Source: Foliimonas ilicis (lineage in GTDB: Bacteria > Pseudomonadota > Alphaproteobacteria > Rhizobiales > Rhizobiaceae). From it: a stretch of DNA of 64,000 bases. A program made the position numbers and the translations under genes. The stretch spans positions 248,001-312,000 of the forward strand of contig NZ_JBDUUH010000004.1 in NCBI RefSeq assembly GCF_039939195.1, read 5' to 3'. Under the pieces are notes generated by a model. The model was not told where the DNA came from, did no database searches, and saw nothing but the letters and a program-made list of their open reading frames with translations. Position 1 is the first letter of the stretch. Every line of letters begins with the position of its first letter. Shown piece by piece: positions 1-8,920 of the stretch.

Positions 1-48
1 CGCGGACCTGTAAACGTGCCCTCTGATGGGTTGGGGTGATCGACAATA

Positions 49-1872
49 ATGTCTCCAGAGGGTGAAGCAGCAGCCGGGACGAACGCGGCACAGGAGCGGC
101 GCGACGAACAGCAGCCGGATTCGCGTGTGCTTGGCCATGTCGTGCAGTGCGACGGCGCGCGCGCGACCATAAGTGCCGTGGCCGACACCTCCGAAGGTGT
201 GGTCAACGGCATCTGGACCGTCGGCAAGATGATCTCGATCAACCTTGGCAATATCCGCACGGTCGGCCTCGTCTATGCCATCGGCAAATCGGATCGCGTG
301 TGGAACCACGGCGTCGGCAACCAGATCGAAGTCAGCGTCGAACTGGTCGGCGAAGTGCGCGATCAGCCGCCAACGGGCAAGCCCGTATTCGACCGCGGCA
401 TCACCAATTACCCATATATCGGTGCCATCGCCCATCGCATCCGCAAGCGCGACCTTCAGGCGGTCTACGATCTCGCCGGGCGTCCCTCGATCACCATCGG
501 CCAGCTTTCACAGGATGAAAGCATCGACGCGCTGATCGCCATCGACGACACGCTGGCACGCCATTTCGCCGTGGTCGGCACGACAGGCGTCGGCAAATCG
601 ACCGCCGTATCGCTTCTCCTGCGCAAGACCATCGAAGCGCAGCCCGATCTTCGTGTGCTGATCCTCGACCCGCATAATGAGTTTGCAGCCGCCCTGCCCG
701 ATCATTGCGTAAAAGTCGATACCAGCACGCTCGATCTGCCGTTCTGGCTGTTCAAGCTGGAAGAGTTTGCGGAAGTCCTGTTTCGCGGGCGCGAAACCGT
801 GCCGGAAGAAATCGACATTCTGCGCGATATCATCCCGCAGGCGAAAAGCCTTTATCGCAATCCGAACAGCGGTGCGTTTCTCAAGCGCGGCGGCGAGGCA
901 CTGACTGCCGATACGCCTGTGCCTTATCGTGTGGCCGATCTCATCCGGCAGTTGGATGAGCGCATGGGCATGCTGGAAGGCAAGCTGGAGCGCCCGGTCT
1001 GCCGTTCGCTGAAAACGCGCATCGAATCCGCAATCAACGACCCGCGCTATCGTTTCATGTTCAATTCGCGCCTGATCGAAGATACGATCCACGAAACGAT
1101 CGGCAACATCTTCCGCGTGCCGCATAATGGCAGGCCCGTCACCTGTTTCGAGATGGCAGGCATGCCGCCGGAAGTGGTGAACTCGGTCTGTTCGGTTCTG
1201 GCGCGCCTCGCGTTCGACCTCGCCTTCTGGAGCGAAGGCAAACTGCGCTTGCTTCTGCTTTGCGAAGAAGCGCACCGCTATATGCCGTCCGATCCACGGC
1301 TTGGCTTTGCGCCGACGCGCCACGCGCTTTCGCGCATTGCCAAGGAAGGCCGCAAATATGGCTGCTATCTCGGCGTCGTCACGCAGCGTCCGGGCGAACT
1401 CGACCCGACAATTCTGTCCCAATGCTCGACGATCTTCGCGATGCGTCTCGCAAACGAGCAGGATCAGGCGATCATCAGATCGGCGATGGCGGATTCGTCT
1501 GCTTCCTCGCTGTCATTCCTGTCATCGATGGGCCAACGCGAGGCGATTGCCTTCGGTGAAGGCGTCGCAACCACGATGCGCATGAAATTCGACCATGTGA
1601 CGCCATCGCTCATTCCATGTTCTGCGGGACATGCAGAGCCGGTTAGTCGTGGCAATGGGCGGGATTCGGTCGATCTGGTTTCAATCGTCCAGAAGCTGCG
1701 AAACGTACCAAGACCGCAGATCGCGCTCGGCTATGCCGAACAGGTCAGCACGCAAAGACAGGCCGGCGATACGGAATACCGCAAGCCCGCAACACTTGCA
1801 GCGCCGATCGAAGACCTCGATGTGAGTTTCGGCCTTAAGGAAACGACATTCGGTGTGAAACCGGGCTTCTGA
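49..1872 (+). CDS. HerA-like DUF87 ATPase
   Basis: A 607-residue hexameric ATPase of the HerA/FtsK superfamily, likely a DNA translocase. The first 150 residues look like the N-terminal HAS-barrel, followed by a Walker A motif (GTTGVGKST, residues 177-185) and a Walker B strand ending CEEAHRY near residue 405. The ATG at 49 is the first start after an in-frame TGA at 37. Archaeal HerA pairs with NurA nuclease, but no nuclease lies next to it here; the upstream side is cut off by the window edge. The family call is firm. The cellular role is not known: bacterial HerA proteins act in DNA repair or, with other partners, in phage defence. Confidence 0.85.
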   Translation: MSPEGEAAAGTNAAQERRDEQQPDSRVLGHVVQCDGARATISAVADTSEGVVNGIWTVGKMISINLGNIRTVGLVYAIGKSDRVWNHGVGNQIEVSVELVGEVRDQPPTGKPVFDRGITNYPYIGAIAHRIRKRDLQAVYDLAGRPSITIGQLSQDESIDALIAIDDTLARHFAVVGTTGVGKSTAVSLLLRKTIEAQPDLRVLILDPHNEFAAALPDHCVKVDTSTLDLPFWLFKLEEFAEVLFRGRETVPEEIDILRDIIPQAKSLYRNPNSGAFLKRGGEALTADTPVPYRVADLIRQLDERMGMLEGKLERPVCRSLKTRIESAINDPRYRFMFNSRLIEDTIHETIGNIFRVPHNGRPVTCFEMAGMPPEVVNSVCSVLARLAFDLAFWSEGKLRLLLLCEEAHRYMPSDPRLGFAPTRHALSRIAKEGRKYGCYLGVVTQRPGELDPTILSQCSTIFAMRLANEQDQAIIRSAMADSSASSLSFLSSMGQREAIAFGEGVATTMRMKFDHVTPSLIPCSAGHAEPVSRGNGRDSVDLVSIVQKLRNVPRPQIALGYAEQVSTQRQAGDTEYRKPATLAAPIEDLDVSFGLKETTFGVKPGF

Positions 1873-1875
1873 CGG

Positions 1876-2784
1876 CTAAAAGGTCGAGTTTCTGACAAGA
1901 AAACGGCCGCCGAAGGAAACCGGCACGCCTTCCCCGCTTTGATAGTCGCCATCCGCGCTACGGAAAGCATGGATATGCAAATGCGGCTCGGTCGAATTTC
2001 CCGAATTGCCCGCAAGGCCGAGCGCATCGCCGATCGCGACATTCTGGTTCTGGGAAACCGCGATGGAGTCTTTCACGAAATGCGCGAGCAGCACCTGGAC
2101 ACCCTGGCATTCGATCACAATATGATTGCCGGCGGGATCTCCAGTTGCTGTTTCGCCGGGAACATTATCGGCCGCGCCGTCGCTGACCGCTCTCACAATA
2201 CCATTGCAAGGGCTTGAGATTTTCGCTCCGAAAATTGCGTAGCTTTCGAGTTCCGATGGAAAAAGCCCCGAAGCCCGCGCACCCGATCCATTCAGCCTCA
2301 GAATATCGAGTGCATAGCGCTGGCTGTTATGACTGTTGTGATAATTGATCAACGAATTGTCGCCGCCATGAGCGACGACGTAGCGCCCGTCCTCCAGCGG
2401 CATGGCCAACTCGACCGGCTCATGTTCCGGGTGATATCCCGAAATCGCATAACCGATCATGCCTATGAAAACGACGCACATGAACGCCATGAAGCCATGC
2501 CGAAGCAGGAACGGTCGTGTGCCGGGCGCTCGCCATGATTTGTCGCGATGCCGCCAGCCCGATGCAGCGACCGCAATCGCATAGACCGCAAGGCTCGCAT
2601 ATCGCACCTCGTAGCTTATCCAGAACCACTGACCAAGCACGAACAGGAACACCATGAAGATGCCGCCATAGATCGCGTGCATCAGCCAATCGCTGCGGTC
2701 CTTTACGCCCGCCCAAAGCCCGTAAATGAAAAAAAGCGGTAGCAGAACATGTGTGCCGAGAAAGATGGCGAGCAGCAGATACAC
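1876..2784 (-). CDS. Membrane-anchored M23 (LytM-type) metallopeptidase
   Basis: A 302-residue protein with about four hydrophobic segments in residues 1-120 and a C-terminal M23 peptidase domain (about 150-295). Zinc-site signatures are visible: a histidine followed by YALD in the first motif and HLHIH near residue 270. M23 enzymes cut peptidoglycan crosslinks, or regulate amidases when inactive; here the motifs look intact. The start is GTG, chosen because GAGGAGAAG sits just upstream. It converges with the HerA gene with three bases between the stops. A multi-pass N-terminus is unusual for LytM proteins, which normally have one anchor or a signal peptide. Confidence 0.85.
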   Translation of the reverse strand: MYLLLAIFLGTHVLLPLFFIYGLWAGVKDRSDWLMHAIYGGIFMVFLFVLGQWFWISYEVRYASLAVYAIAVAASGWRHRDKSWRAPGTRPFLLRHGFMAFMCVVFIGMIGYAISGYHPEHEPVELAMPLEDGRYVVAHGGDNSLINYHNSHNSQRYALDILRLNGSGARASGLFPSELESYAIFGAKISSPCNGIVRAVSDGAADNVPGETATGDPAGNHIVIECQGVQVLLAHFVKDSIAVSQNQNVAIGDALGLAGNSGNSTEPHLHIHAFRSADGDYQSGEGVPVSFGGRFLVRNSTF

Positions 2785-2873
2785 GGCTTCTCCTCGTTGA
2801 AATTCGAATCGAAATCGCCCGCCATGATGCGTCTTGCTTGGTCGAAAATAAGGATTTGGGGCTGATGCGCGGG

Positions 2874-2995
2874 TAGCTTCAGGTCAGGACGTGGCGAAAA
2901 TGGTGATATTGAGAACCGGAGCGGAGCGTACATTTGGTACGTGAGCACCGGAAGCGCAAATATCGCCATTTGCAGCCCGTCCTCACCTGAAGCTA
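2874..2995. repeat. Palindromic intergenic repeat (Bru-RS-like)
   Basis: An imperfect inverted repeat of about 122 bases. It begins TAGCTTCAGG and ends CCTGAAGCTA, with matching inner arms (AGGACG...CGTCCT and AATGG.GATATT against its complement) and ACCGGAGCGG/ACCGGAAGCG motifs in the middle. Size, symmetry and intergenic place resemble the Brucella Bru-RS repeats, but this identity is from memory and unverified. Its right-hand end supplies the TAG stop codon of the neighbouring diguanylate cyclase. Confidence 0.75.
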
Positions 2996-3784
2996 GGCGC
3001 TGACGCGGTTCCTGCCCTGTCTTTTGGCATGATAAAGCTGCTTGTCGGCGCGCCGGAAAAACTCTTCCGCCCGCTCCTCGCCATCCCATGAGGCCATGCC
3101 CACGCTGGCCGTGACTTTAAGCGTGGTGCCGCCGACATGAACTTGCGTCGTTGCGATCGCGCGCCGAAGCCGCTCCGCGAAATTGCCGAGCATGGCCGCA
3201 TTCATATTCGGCGCGACGACCGCAAACTCCTCACCGCCCAGCCGCGCAACGATGTCGTGATGGCGAGAGGTATCCTTGAGCGCCTTGGCGACGGCGCGCA
3301 GAACTTCGTCGCCAATATCGTGGCCATGTGTATCGTTGACGAGTTTGAAGTGATCGAGATCGACGATCAGCAAACCCACCGGTTTCGCGATGCGACGGAA
3401 CTCGACCAGATATTCCTTGAGCGCATCGTCGAAATAGCGGCGATTTTGCATTCCGGTCAGCGCGTCGGTCAGTGCCGCCTGCTGGAATGTTTCGGAACGC
3501 GCGCTCAGCGTCTTGGTCATCGCCTTGAGCTTGCTCTGCTCCCTCACCTGCGTACGGATGAGCGGGAAGATGAAGAAAATGCCGAAAACAAGAGCGGTTG
3601 CGAGCAGGGCGCCGATCAGGAACAAAAGCTGCGCAAGATAGGAAACACCTTCCATGCGTTGCGGCAGATAGAGCATCTCCGCCGACTCCCGCAAAACGGC
3701 ATAGGCATGCAGCGTCACCGCGCCTGTCAGCAGGATAACGGCAATAAAGACGAAAAAAGCCGATTCCGACTTGTGGAAACGCAT
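2993..3784 (-). CDS. Diguanylate cyclase (GGDEF) with two membrane segments
   Basis: A 263-residue membrane enzyme expected to make cyclic di-GMP from two GTP. Hydrophobic segments lie at about residues 9-30 and 48-75, a short linker follows, and the GGDEF domain covers about 100-263. The active-site motif is GGEEF (183-187) and the inhibitory-site motif RHHD is at 174-177, so catalysis with product feedback is predicted. No recognisable sensory domain sits between the membrane segments. The ATG start has GGGGAGAAT before it. The stop codon lies inside the adjoining palindromic repeat, so the C-terminus may have been trimmed or reset by that element. Confidence 0.92.
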   Translation of the reverse strand: MRFHKSESAFFVFIAVILLTGAVTLHAYAVLRESAEMLYLPQRMEGVSYLAQLLFLIGALLATALVFGIFFIFPLIRTQVREQSKLKAMTKTLSARSETFQQAALTDALTGMQNRRYFDDALKEYLVEFRRIAKPVGLLIVDLDHFKLVNDTHGHDIGDEVLRAVAKALKDTSRHHDIVARLGGEEFAVVAPNMNAAMLGNFAERLRRAIATTQVHVGGTTLKVTASVGMASWDGEERAEEFFRRADKQLYHAKRQGRNRVSA

Positions 3785-3903
3785 ATTCTCCCCACTGCAT
3801 GCTCACATTGGTTATCGCATAATCCGCCTTACGGAGAGTTAATACCTACAATTTTTGATTGTATTTTTCCATTCGTGAACATGCGTTTGGCAAAAGACTT
3901 AAC

Positions 3904-4848
3904 CTAAAGTTTCAACTCTCCTAATGTACCATCATTTGCAAGCGCAAGACGCTGCCACGAAGGCGAAAGCTGGTTACGAAACCACGTCGCCTGCCGCTTT
4001 GCATACTGCCTTGTTGCAACTTTTGCGCGATAAATTGCTTCCTCGAAAGTTAAAAGCCCACTATCGGCTGCATTCAACTCGCGAAAGCCGATCGCCTTGA
4101 TCGCCGGAAGGTCGTCGGACAGGTTCATTGCGGCCAGCGCGCGCACTTCTTCGAGTGCGCCATTTTCGATCATCGTATCGAAACGCCGCTCGATGCGCTC
4201 GATCAGCAACTCGCGCTCGGCATCGATCACGAAGAACCGTGCAGACGCGGCATCGATCAATGGTTCGCCCTGCTCTGCCTGCCATGCGAGGATCGAACGG
4301 CCCGACGCTTCCAGCACCTCCAACGCCCGCACGATGCGCTGCCCATCCGAGGCGCGCAGCACGAGCGCGCATTCGCCGTCCTCATGCATCAAAATGCGAT
4401 GAAGCCTGGCCGGGCCTTCTTCCGCCAGCCTGCAGCGCCAGCGCTCGCGAATTTCGGCTGGGATTTCCGGCATCTCCGAAATGCCCTCACTGAGCGCGCG
4501 AAAGTAAAGCCCGGTCCCACCGACGAAAATCGGACGTTTTTCCTCGAACACCCCGCTTGCCGCGAGATCGGAAACGTCGCGCGCCCATGTACCGGTCGAA
4601 TAGGCGGTCGCGGGGCTCACATGCCCGTAAAGATGGTGCGGCGCGCGCGCCAGATCGTCTTTTGCCGGTCTGGCGGTCAGCACGTTCAAAACGGAATAGA
4701 CCTGCATCGAATCCGTGTTGACGATCACGCCGCCATGCTTTTCGGCAAGGTCCAGTGCCAGCTTCGACTTGCCGCTGGCGGTCGGTCCCGCTATCAGGAT
4801 TGCATTCCTGATCGGAACGCCCTGCCCCTTGTCACCGGATGCCTTCAT
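3904..4848 (-). CDS. miaA: tRNA dimethylallyltransferase
   Basis: MiaA transfers the dimethylallyl group to N6 of adenosine 37 in tRNAs reading UNN codons. The P-loop GPTASGKSK is near residue 21, followed by NTDSMQVY, GGTGLYFRAL and the C-terminal KRQATWFRNQL signature. The proposed start (MKASGDKG, 314 residues) makes its ATG overlap the divergent serB ATG in a CATG. An alternative ATG at 4869, preceded by GGATGGGA, would add seven residues. The frame stays open further upstream to 5118, but that stretch lies over serB and has no family similarity. Function is certain; start is not. Confidence 0.93.
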   Translation of the reverse strand: MKASGDKGQGVPIRNAILIAGPTASGKSKLALDLAEKHGGVIVNTDSMQVYSVLNVLTARPAKDDLARAPHHLYGHVSPATAYSTGTWARDVSDLAASGVFEEKRPIFVGGTGLYFRALSEGISEMPEIPAEIRERWRCRLAEEGPARLHRILMHEDGECALVLRASDGQRIVRALEVLEASGRSILAWQAEQGEPLIDAASARFFVIDAERELLIERIERRFDTMIENGALEEVRALAAMNLSDDLPAIKAIGFRELNAADSGLLTFEEAIYRAKVATRQYAKRQATWFRNQLSPSWQRLALANDGTLGELKL

Positions 4849-5734
4849 GTCACTTGTCGCTACGCTCATTTCCCATCCGGCCCGGCCAGAACTCACTCCT
4901 GCGGCTGCGAATATGGCGTTGCAGGCGGTTGGCGCAAGCGGCATTCGCTGGCTCGCGGAATCTGTCGCATGCGATCTGGCCTTGCCGGAAGGCATTGCGC
5001 AAGCCGAAGCGCTCGCAACGCTGCGCGCGGCACTTGCCTCGGAGCCGTTCGATATCGTCGTGCACGACGCTGAAAGCCGCCGCAAGAAAATCCTCATCGC
5101 CGACATGGATTCGACCATGATCGATCAGGAATGCATCGACGAGCTGGCTGATGAAATCGGCGTAAAAGATCGCGTCGCGGCCATCACCGCGCGTTCGATG
5201 AATGGAGAAATCGAGTTCGAACCGGCCCTGCGCGAGCGCGTGGCACTTCTCGAAAACCTCGAGACTTCCGTGGTCGAGCGCATCGTCTCGGACCGGCTGA
5301 CGCTCGCGTCCGGCGGGCGCGAACTGGTGCAGACCATGAAGGCGCATGGATGCTGGACCGCCCTCGTTTCTGGCGGGTTTGAAGTTTTCACCAGCCGCAT
5401 CGCCGCAAAGCTTGGCTTCGATGAGAACCGTGCCAATCGCCTGCTCGAATCTGGCGGCCATTTCACCGGCCGCGTCGCAGAGCCCATTCTTGGCCGTGCC
5501 GCGAAGGCCGAAGCGCTCCACGAAATCGCCGCCCGGCTTGGCCTGACGCCTGCAGATGCAATCGCAGTCGGCGACGGCGCAAACGATCTCGACATGATCC
5601 GGCTTGCCGGCATAGGCGTCGCCGTCCACGCCAAGCCGGTCGTTGCCGAACAGGCGGATGCCCGCATCGACCACGGCGACCTGACAGCCCTCCTCTACAT
5701 TCAGGGCTACACAAGCGAAGAGTTCGCGCGATGA
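4847..5734 (+). CDS. serB: Phosphoserine phosphatase
   Basis: SerB removes phosphate from O-phosphoserine in the last step of serine synthesis. It is a HAD-family enzyme of 295 residues. The nucleophile motif DMDST is at 86-90 (catalytic Asp86 and Asp88), SGGF is the phosphate-binding serine motif, and GDGANDLDM is the metal-binding motif near residue 245. The N-terminal 80 residues are the variable ACT-like region of proteobacterial SerB. The start is divergent from miaA and shares two bases with it. The next gene begins within the SerB stop codon (ATGA), so the two are probably co-translated. Confidence 0.95.
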   Translation: MSLVATLISHPARPELTPAAANMALQAVGASGIRWLAESVACDLALPEGIAQAEALATLRAALASEPFDIVVHDAESRRKKILIADMDSTMIDQECIDELADEIGVKDRVAAITARSMNGEIEFEPALRERVALLENLETSVVERIVSDRLTLASGGRELVQTMKAHGCWTALVSGGFEVFTSRIAAKLGFDENRANRLLESGGHFTGRVAEPILGRAAKAEALHEIAARLGLTPADAIAVGDGANDLDMIRLAGIGVAVHAKPVVAEQADARIDHGDLTALLYIQGYTSEEFAR

Positions 5735-6303
5735 AGCCTATCCGCACAAACCGGCTTATCCTGCGCAACTGGGTCGCGCGAGACGGCGACCTTTTCCACC
5801 GGATCAACTCGGACGAACGCGTAATGGAATTTTTCCCATTCCGCCGCGATCGGGCCGAGTCCGACGCCAAGATGGAGGAATTGCGCGAGGAAGCCGAACG
5901 CCTGGGCTATGGCTTCACAGCGGTCGAACTCGCCTCAACCGGCAAATGCATCGGTTTTGTCGGCCTTCATGACGTAGAAATCAAACCCTTCATCGCACGG
6001 GGCTCCATCGAAATCGGCTGGCGACTGGCGCCGCAATTCTGGGGTTCGGGCTATGTCACCGAAGCCGCAAGCGCCCTTCTCGATTTTGCCTTCGACAAGC
6101 TCGACAAACCGGAAGTCGTCTCATTCGCCGTCTGGAACAATGCCAAATCGATCGCCGTAATGGAGCGGCTCGGCATGAAGCATCAGGTAGGCTACGATTT
6201 TCATCATCCCGACGTTCCAAATTCCCATGCCCACCTGAAACGGCATGTGCTCTACAAGCTCGACCGGGCGGACTGGCACAAACAAAAAAGAGCGGCGAAG
6301 TAG
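5731..6303 (+). CDS. GNAT N-acetyltransferase (RimJ/RimL-like)
   Basis: A 190-residue acetyltransferase of the GNAT_3 type. The opening TNRLILRNW and the acetyl-CoA-binding segment EIGWRLAPQFWGSGYVTEA (about 97-115) are characteristic, followed by the usual NAKSIAVMERLGM helix. The substrate cannot be read from sequence; close family members acetylate ribosomal proteins or small amines. The ATG overlaps the serB stop by four bases. About 90 bases separate its stop from the next gene on the same strand, with no clear terminator between. Confidence 0.88.
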   Translation: MKPIRTNRLILRNWVARDGDLFHRINSDERVMEFFPFRRDRAESDAKMEELREEAERLGYGFTAVELASTGKCIGFVGLHDVEIKPFIARGSIEIGWRLAPQFWGSGYVTEAASALLDFAFDKLDKPEVVSFAVWNNAKSIAVMERLGMKHQVGYDFHHPDVPNSHAHLKRHVLYKLDRADWHKQKRAAK

Positions 6304-6393
6304 CCCGGCCCCAAATCAAATATGGAATAATCGGAACTCGAAACTTCAACTGCCGTTCTTGATCGGAGGCTTTGGAGAGTGGGACCGGTAAAT

Positions 6394-7041
6394 ATGACCG
6401 AGCTGATCATCTGGACTTACGATTGGGTGCCCGAAAGCGTCCGCGGTTTTGTCCGCGATCTAAGGCTGAGATGGGCATGCGAAGAAGCTGGACTCGGTTA
6501 TTCGGTGCAAACAGTCCCCTTCAAGGGGCGACAGACCAATCATTTGTCACGCCAACCCTTCGGTCAGGTTCCATTCCTGAACGATGGCGAACTGAAAATG
6601 TTCGAGAGCGGCGCCATACTGCTGCATCTGGCCCGCAAGAGCGAAAAGCTGATGCCGCGCGAGCCGGTTGGAGAAGCCGAAACGGTTGAATGGACGATCG
6701 CCGCGCTCAACTCCATCGAGATGGTTAGCGTTCCTTGGTGGTTTCTGGAAATATCCGGCACGAAGGACAACCGCCTTGCCGACTGGCTGGAAAGCCGCCT
6801 CGACCAGCTCGAAAAAATTCTGACCGAGCGGGAATGGCTGGCAGCGGATCGTTTCACGGTCGCGGACCTGCTGATGGCAGATGTGCTCCGCGTCTCGAAA
6901 GTCCGCTCTTTCGGCGATCGCCCAGCAACAGATGCCTACGTGACACGTATGACCGACCGCCCTTCGTTCAGGAAGGCGCGCGCCGATCAAGTGGCTCATT
7001 TCGCCGCCGGCGATAAGAGCAGGCCTGCTGCCGGCCAATAA
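6394..7041 (+). CDS. Glutathione S-transferase family protein
   Basis: A 215-residue protein with an N-terminal thioredoxin-like fold (about 1-80; the QVPFLND cis-proline loop and ESGAILLHLA glutathione-binding segment are visible) and an all-helical C-terminal domain with the FTVADLLMAD motif typical of GSTs. It probably conjugates or reduces small electrophiles with glutathione, but the substrate is unknown and no classic catalytic Cys, Ser or Tyr is obvious. I chose ATG at 6394; a GTG at 6379, preceded by GGAGG, would add five residues. It converges with degP. Confidence 0.85.
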   Translation: MTELIIWTYDWVPESVRGFVRDLRLRWACEEAGLGYSVQTVPFKGRQTNHLSRQPFGQVPFLNDGELKMFESGAILLHLARKSEKLMPREPVGEAETVEWTIAALNSIEMVSVPWWFLEISGTKDNRLADWLESRLDQLEKILTEREWLAADRFTVADLLMADVLRVSKVRSFGDRPATDAYVTRMTDRPSFRKARADQVAHFAAGDKSRPAAGQ

Positions 7042-7091
7042 TCGACGCTATTTTCTAAAGTGATTTCAATTACTTGTAGCCCTTACCGGAA

Positions 7092-8603
7092 TCAATCCAT
7101 CCGGATCGTCACGAATCGCAACTCACCCGTTTTCGAAGACAGCATCAGCAACGCGTTCTTGCGGCCCTGCTTCTTCAGAGCGTCGATGCGATCTGCCACT
7201 TCCTTGGCTGACGTCACTGTTTCCTGCGCGATTTCGGTGATGACTTCGCCTGCGACAACGCCGCGATCCGAGGCTGCCGAGTCCGGCGCAACATCGGTCA
7301 CGACGGCGCCCGAAACGTCCGCGCCGATGCCGAACTTCTTGCGCGCCTCGTCGTTCAGTTCGCCAACCGTCATGCCGAGCACGCTTGTCGTCTCGACCGG
7401 CTCCGCAGGCTGGCTTTCCTCTGCATCCGCGCTTTCCGCTTCGGCAGATTTTTCGCCGTCTTCAAGGCGTCCGAGCGTCACCTTCACGGTCTGCTCCTCG
7501 CCCTTGCGGACGATCAGCACATCGACGGCCTTGCCGACCGGGCTTTCCGCCACGACGCGCGGCAGGTCGCGCATCTCGTTGACATCCCTGCCGTCGAATT
7601 TGGTGATCACATCGCCCGGCTGGATAACGCCATTGTCGACTGGACCGCCCTTGATGATGCCAGCGACCAGCGCACCCTTTGCGGATGGCATGCCGAGGCT
7701 TTCGGCAATCTCATCCGTCACCGGCTGGATGCGAACGCCGAGATAGCCGCGGCGCGTTTCGCCGAATTCACGAAGCTGATCGACGACACCGGCAGCAAGC
7801 TGCGATGGAATGGAAAATCCGATACCGATAGATCCGCCGGAAGGCGAAATGATCGCCGTGTTGATACCGACCACGTCACCATCCATGTTGAACAGCGGGC
7901 CGCCGGAATTGCCGCGATTGATCGCAGCATCGGTCTGGATGAAGTCGTCATAAGGGCCGGAATTGATGTCCCGGTTGCGCGCTGAGACGATACCGACCGT
8001 CACCGTTCCGCCAAGCCCGAACGGATTGCCGATCGCCATCACCCAATCACCGATCCTCATCTTGTTGGAATCGCCGAATTTTACCGCGGTGAGTTTCTTG
8101 GCCTTCGCATCGACTTTCAAAACCGCAATATCGGTCTTGGTATCCGTGCCGAGCAACTCCGCTTTCAGTTTGGAGCCGTCTGAGAAATTGACTTCGATCT
8201 CGTCGGCATCGGCAATGACGTGGTTGTTCGTCACGACAATGCCCTGCTCCGCATCCACGACGAAGCCCGAGCCGAGCGACTGAACCTTTTGCGGGCCGCC
8301 GCCACCGCCGCCCTGGCCCTGCCGGTTTTTGAAGAAATCGTCGAAAAATTCCTGGAAAGGCGAGCCTTCCGGCAATTCCGGCATAGGCACCGCGCCCGGC
8401 CCCTCGGTTCCCTTGACGGTTTGCGAGGTCGAGATGTTGACCACGGCGCCGAGCAGGCCTTCAGCGAGGTCGGCGACCGATTCCGGCCCATTGGCATAGG
8501 CAGGCGCGACCAATGCGGGCGCGACGAACGCGCCAAGCACGATTGCAGCGGTGCCGGCAGTAAAGGTTTGGCGTGCTCTGGACAGGAAAGTCTTGGCGAT
8601 CAT
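7092..8603 (-). CDS. degP: Periplasmic Do-like serine endoprotease (DegP/DegQ family)
   Basis: A 503-residue HtrA-family protease for misfolded envelope proteins. It has a signal peptide (about 1-37), a trypsin-like domain with His128 (TNNHVI), Asp158 (KTDIAVLK) and Ser233 (RGNSGGPLF), and two PDZ domains in the C-terminal half. A glycine-rich patch near residue 98-103 sits in the flexible LA-loop region. GGAGG precedes the ATG. It follows hflK-hflC-DUF2065 on the same strand after a 125-base gap, which leaves room for its own promoter. Chaperone activity and oligomer size cannot be judged from sequence. Confidence 0.94.
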   Translation of the reverse strand: MIAKTFLSRARQTFTAGTAAIVLGAFVAPALVAPAYANGPESVADLAEGLLGAVVNISTSQTVKGTEGPGAVPMPELPEGSPFQEFFDDFFKNRQGQGGGGGGPQKVQSLGSGFVVDAEQGIVVTNNHVIADADEIEVNFSDGSKLKAELLGTDTKTDIAVLKVDAKAKKLTAVKFGDSNKMRIGDWVMAIGNPFGLGGTVTVGIVSARNRDINSGPYDDFIQTDAAINRGNSGGPLFNMDGDVVGINTAIISPSGGSIGIGFSIPSQLAAGVVDQLREFGETRRGYLGVRIQPVTDEIAESLGMPSAKGALVAGIIKGGPVDNGVIQPGDVITKFDGRDVNEMRDLPRVVAESPVGKAVDVLIVRKGEEQTVKVTLGRLEDGEKSAEAESADAEESQPAEPVETTSVLGMTVGELNDEARKKFGIGADVSGAVVTDVAPDSAASDRGVVAGEVITEIAQETVTSAKEVADRIDALKKQGRKNALLMLSSKTGELRFVTIRMD

Positions 8604-8728
8604 TCTATAGCCTCCGGATGTCCCTCGACGGAAAGACCGGCGGCGCGCACCGGTTCGTCAGACCGCCATGTTGGTGAAGAATACGGCGTGTTTGCGGCTT
8701 TGTAGACGGGTGATTTTACAATCTTTCG

Positions 8729-8914
8729 TCATCCGCGAACGAACCAGACCACGCCCACGCCTACCGCAATGACGGCAAGACCGACGCTACGCAGCGTACC
8801 GTCGGGTATATGGATAACGTCCGCGGCGAGCCGTTTGGCGAAGCCCGGAAAACCGCCGTAGACCAGACCCTCGAAAACGAGAACCAGGCCCACGGCAGCT
8901 AGGAAATCCGACAC
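8729..8914 (-). CDS. DUF2065 small membrane protein
   Basis: A 61-residue protein with two hydrophobic segments (about 4-20 and 42-58), matching the DUF2065 family, whose members commonly sit beside hflC in proteobacteria. Function unknown; the conserved linkage suggests a role with the HflKC membrane complex. The start is GTG, six bases after the hflC stop, so it is almost certainly in the same transcript. Confidence 0.88.
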   Translation of the reverse strand: MSDFLAAVGLVLVFEGLVYGGFPGFAKRLAADVIHIPDGTLRSVGLAVIAVGVGVVWFVRG

Positions 8915-8920
8915 CTGTCG

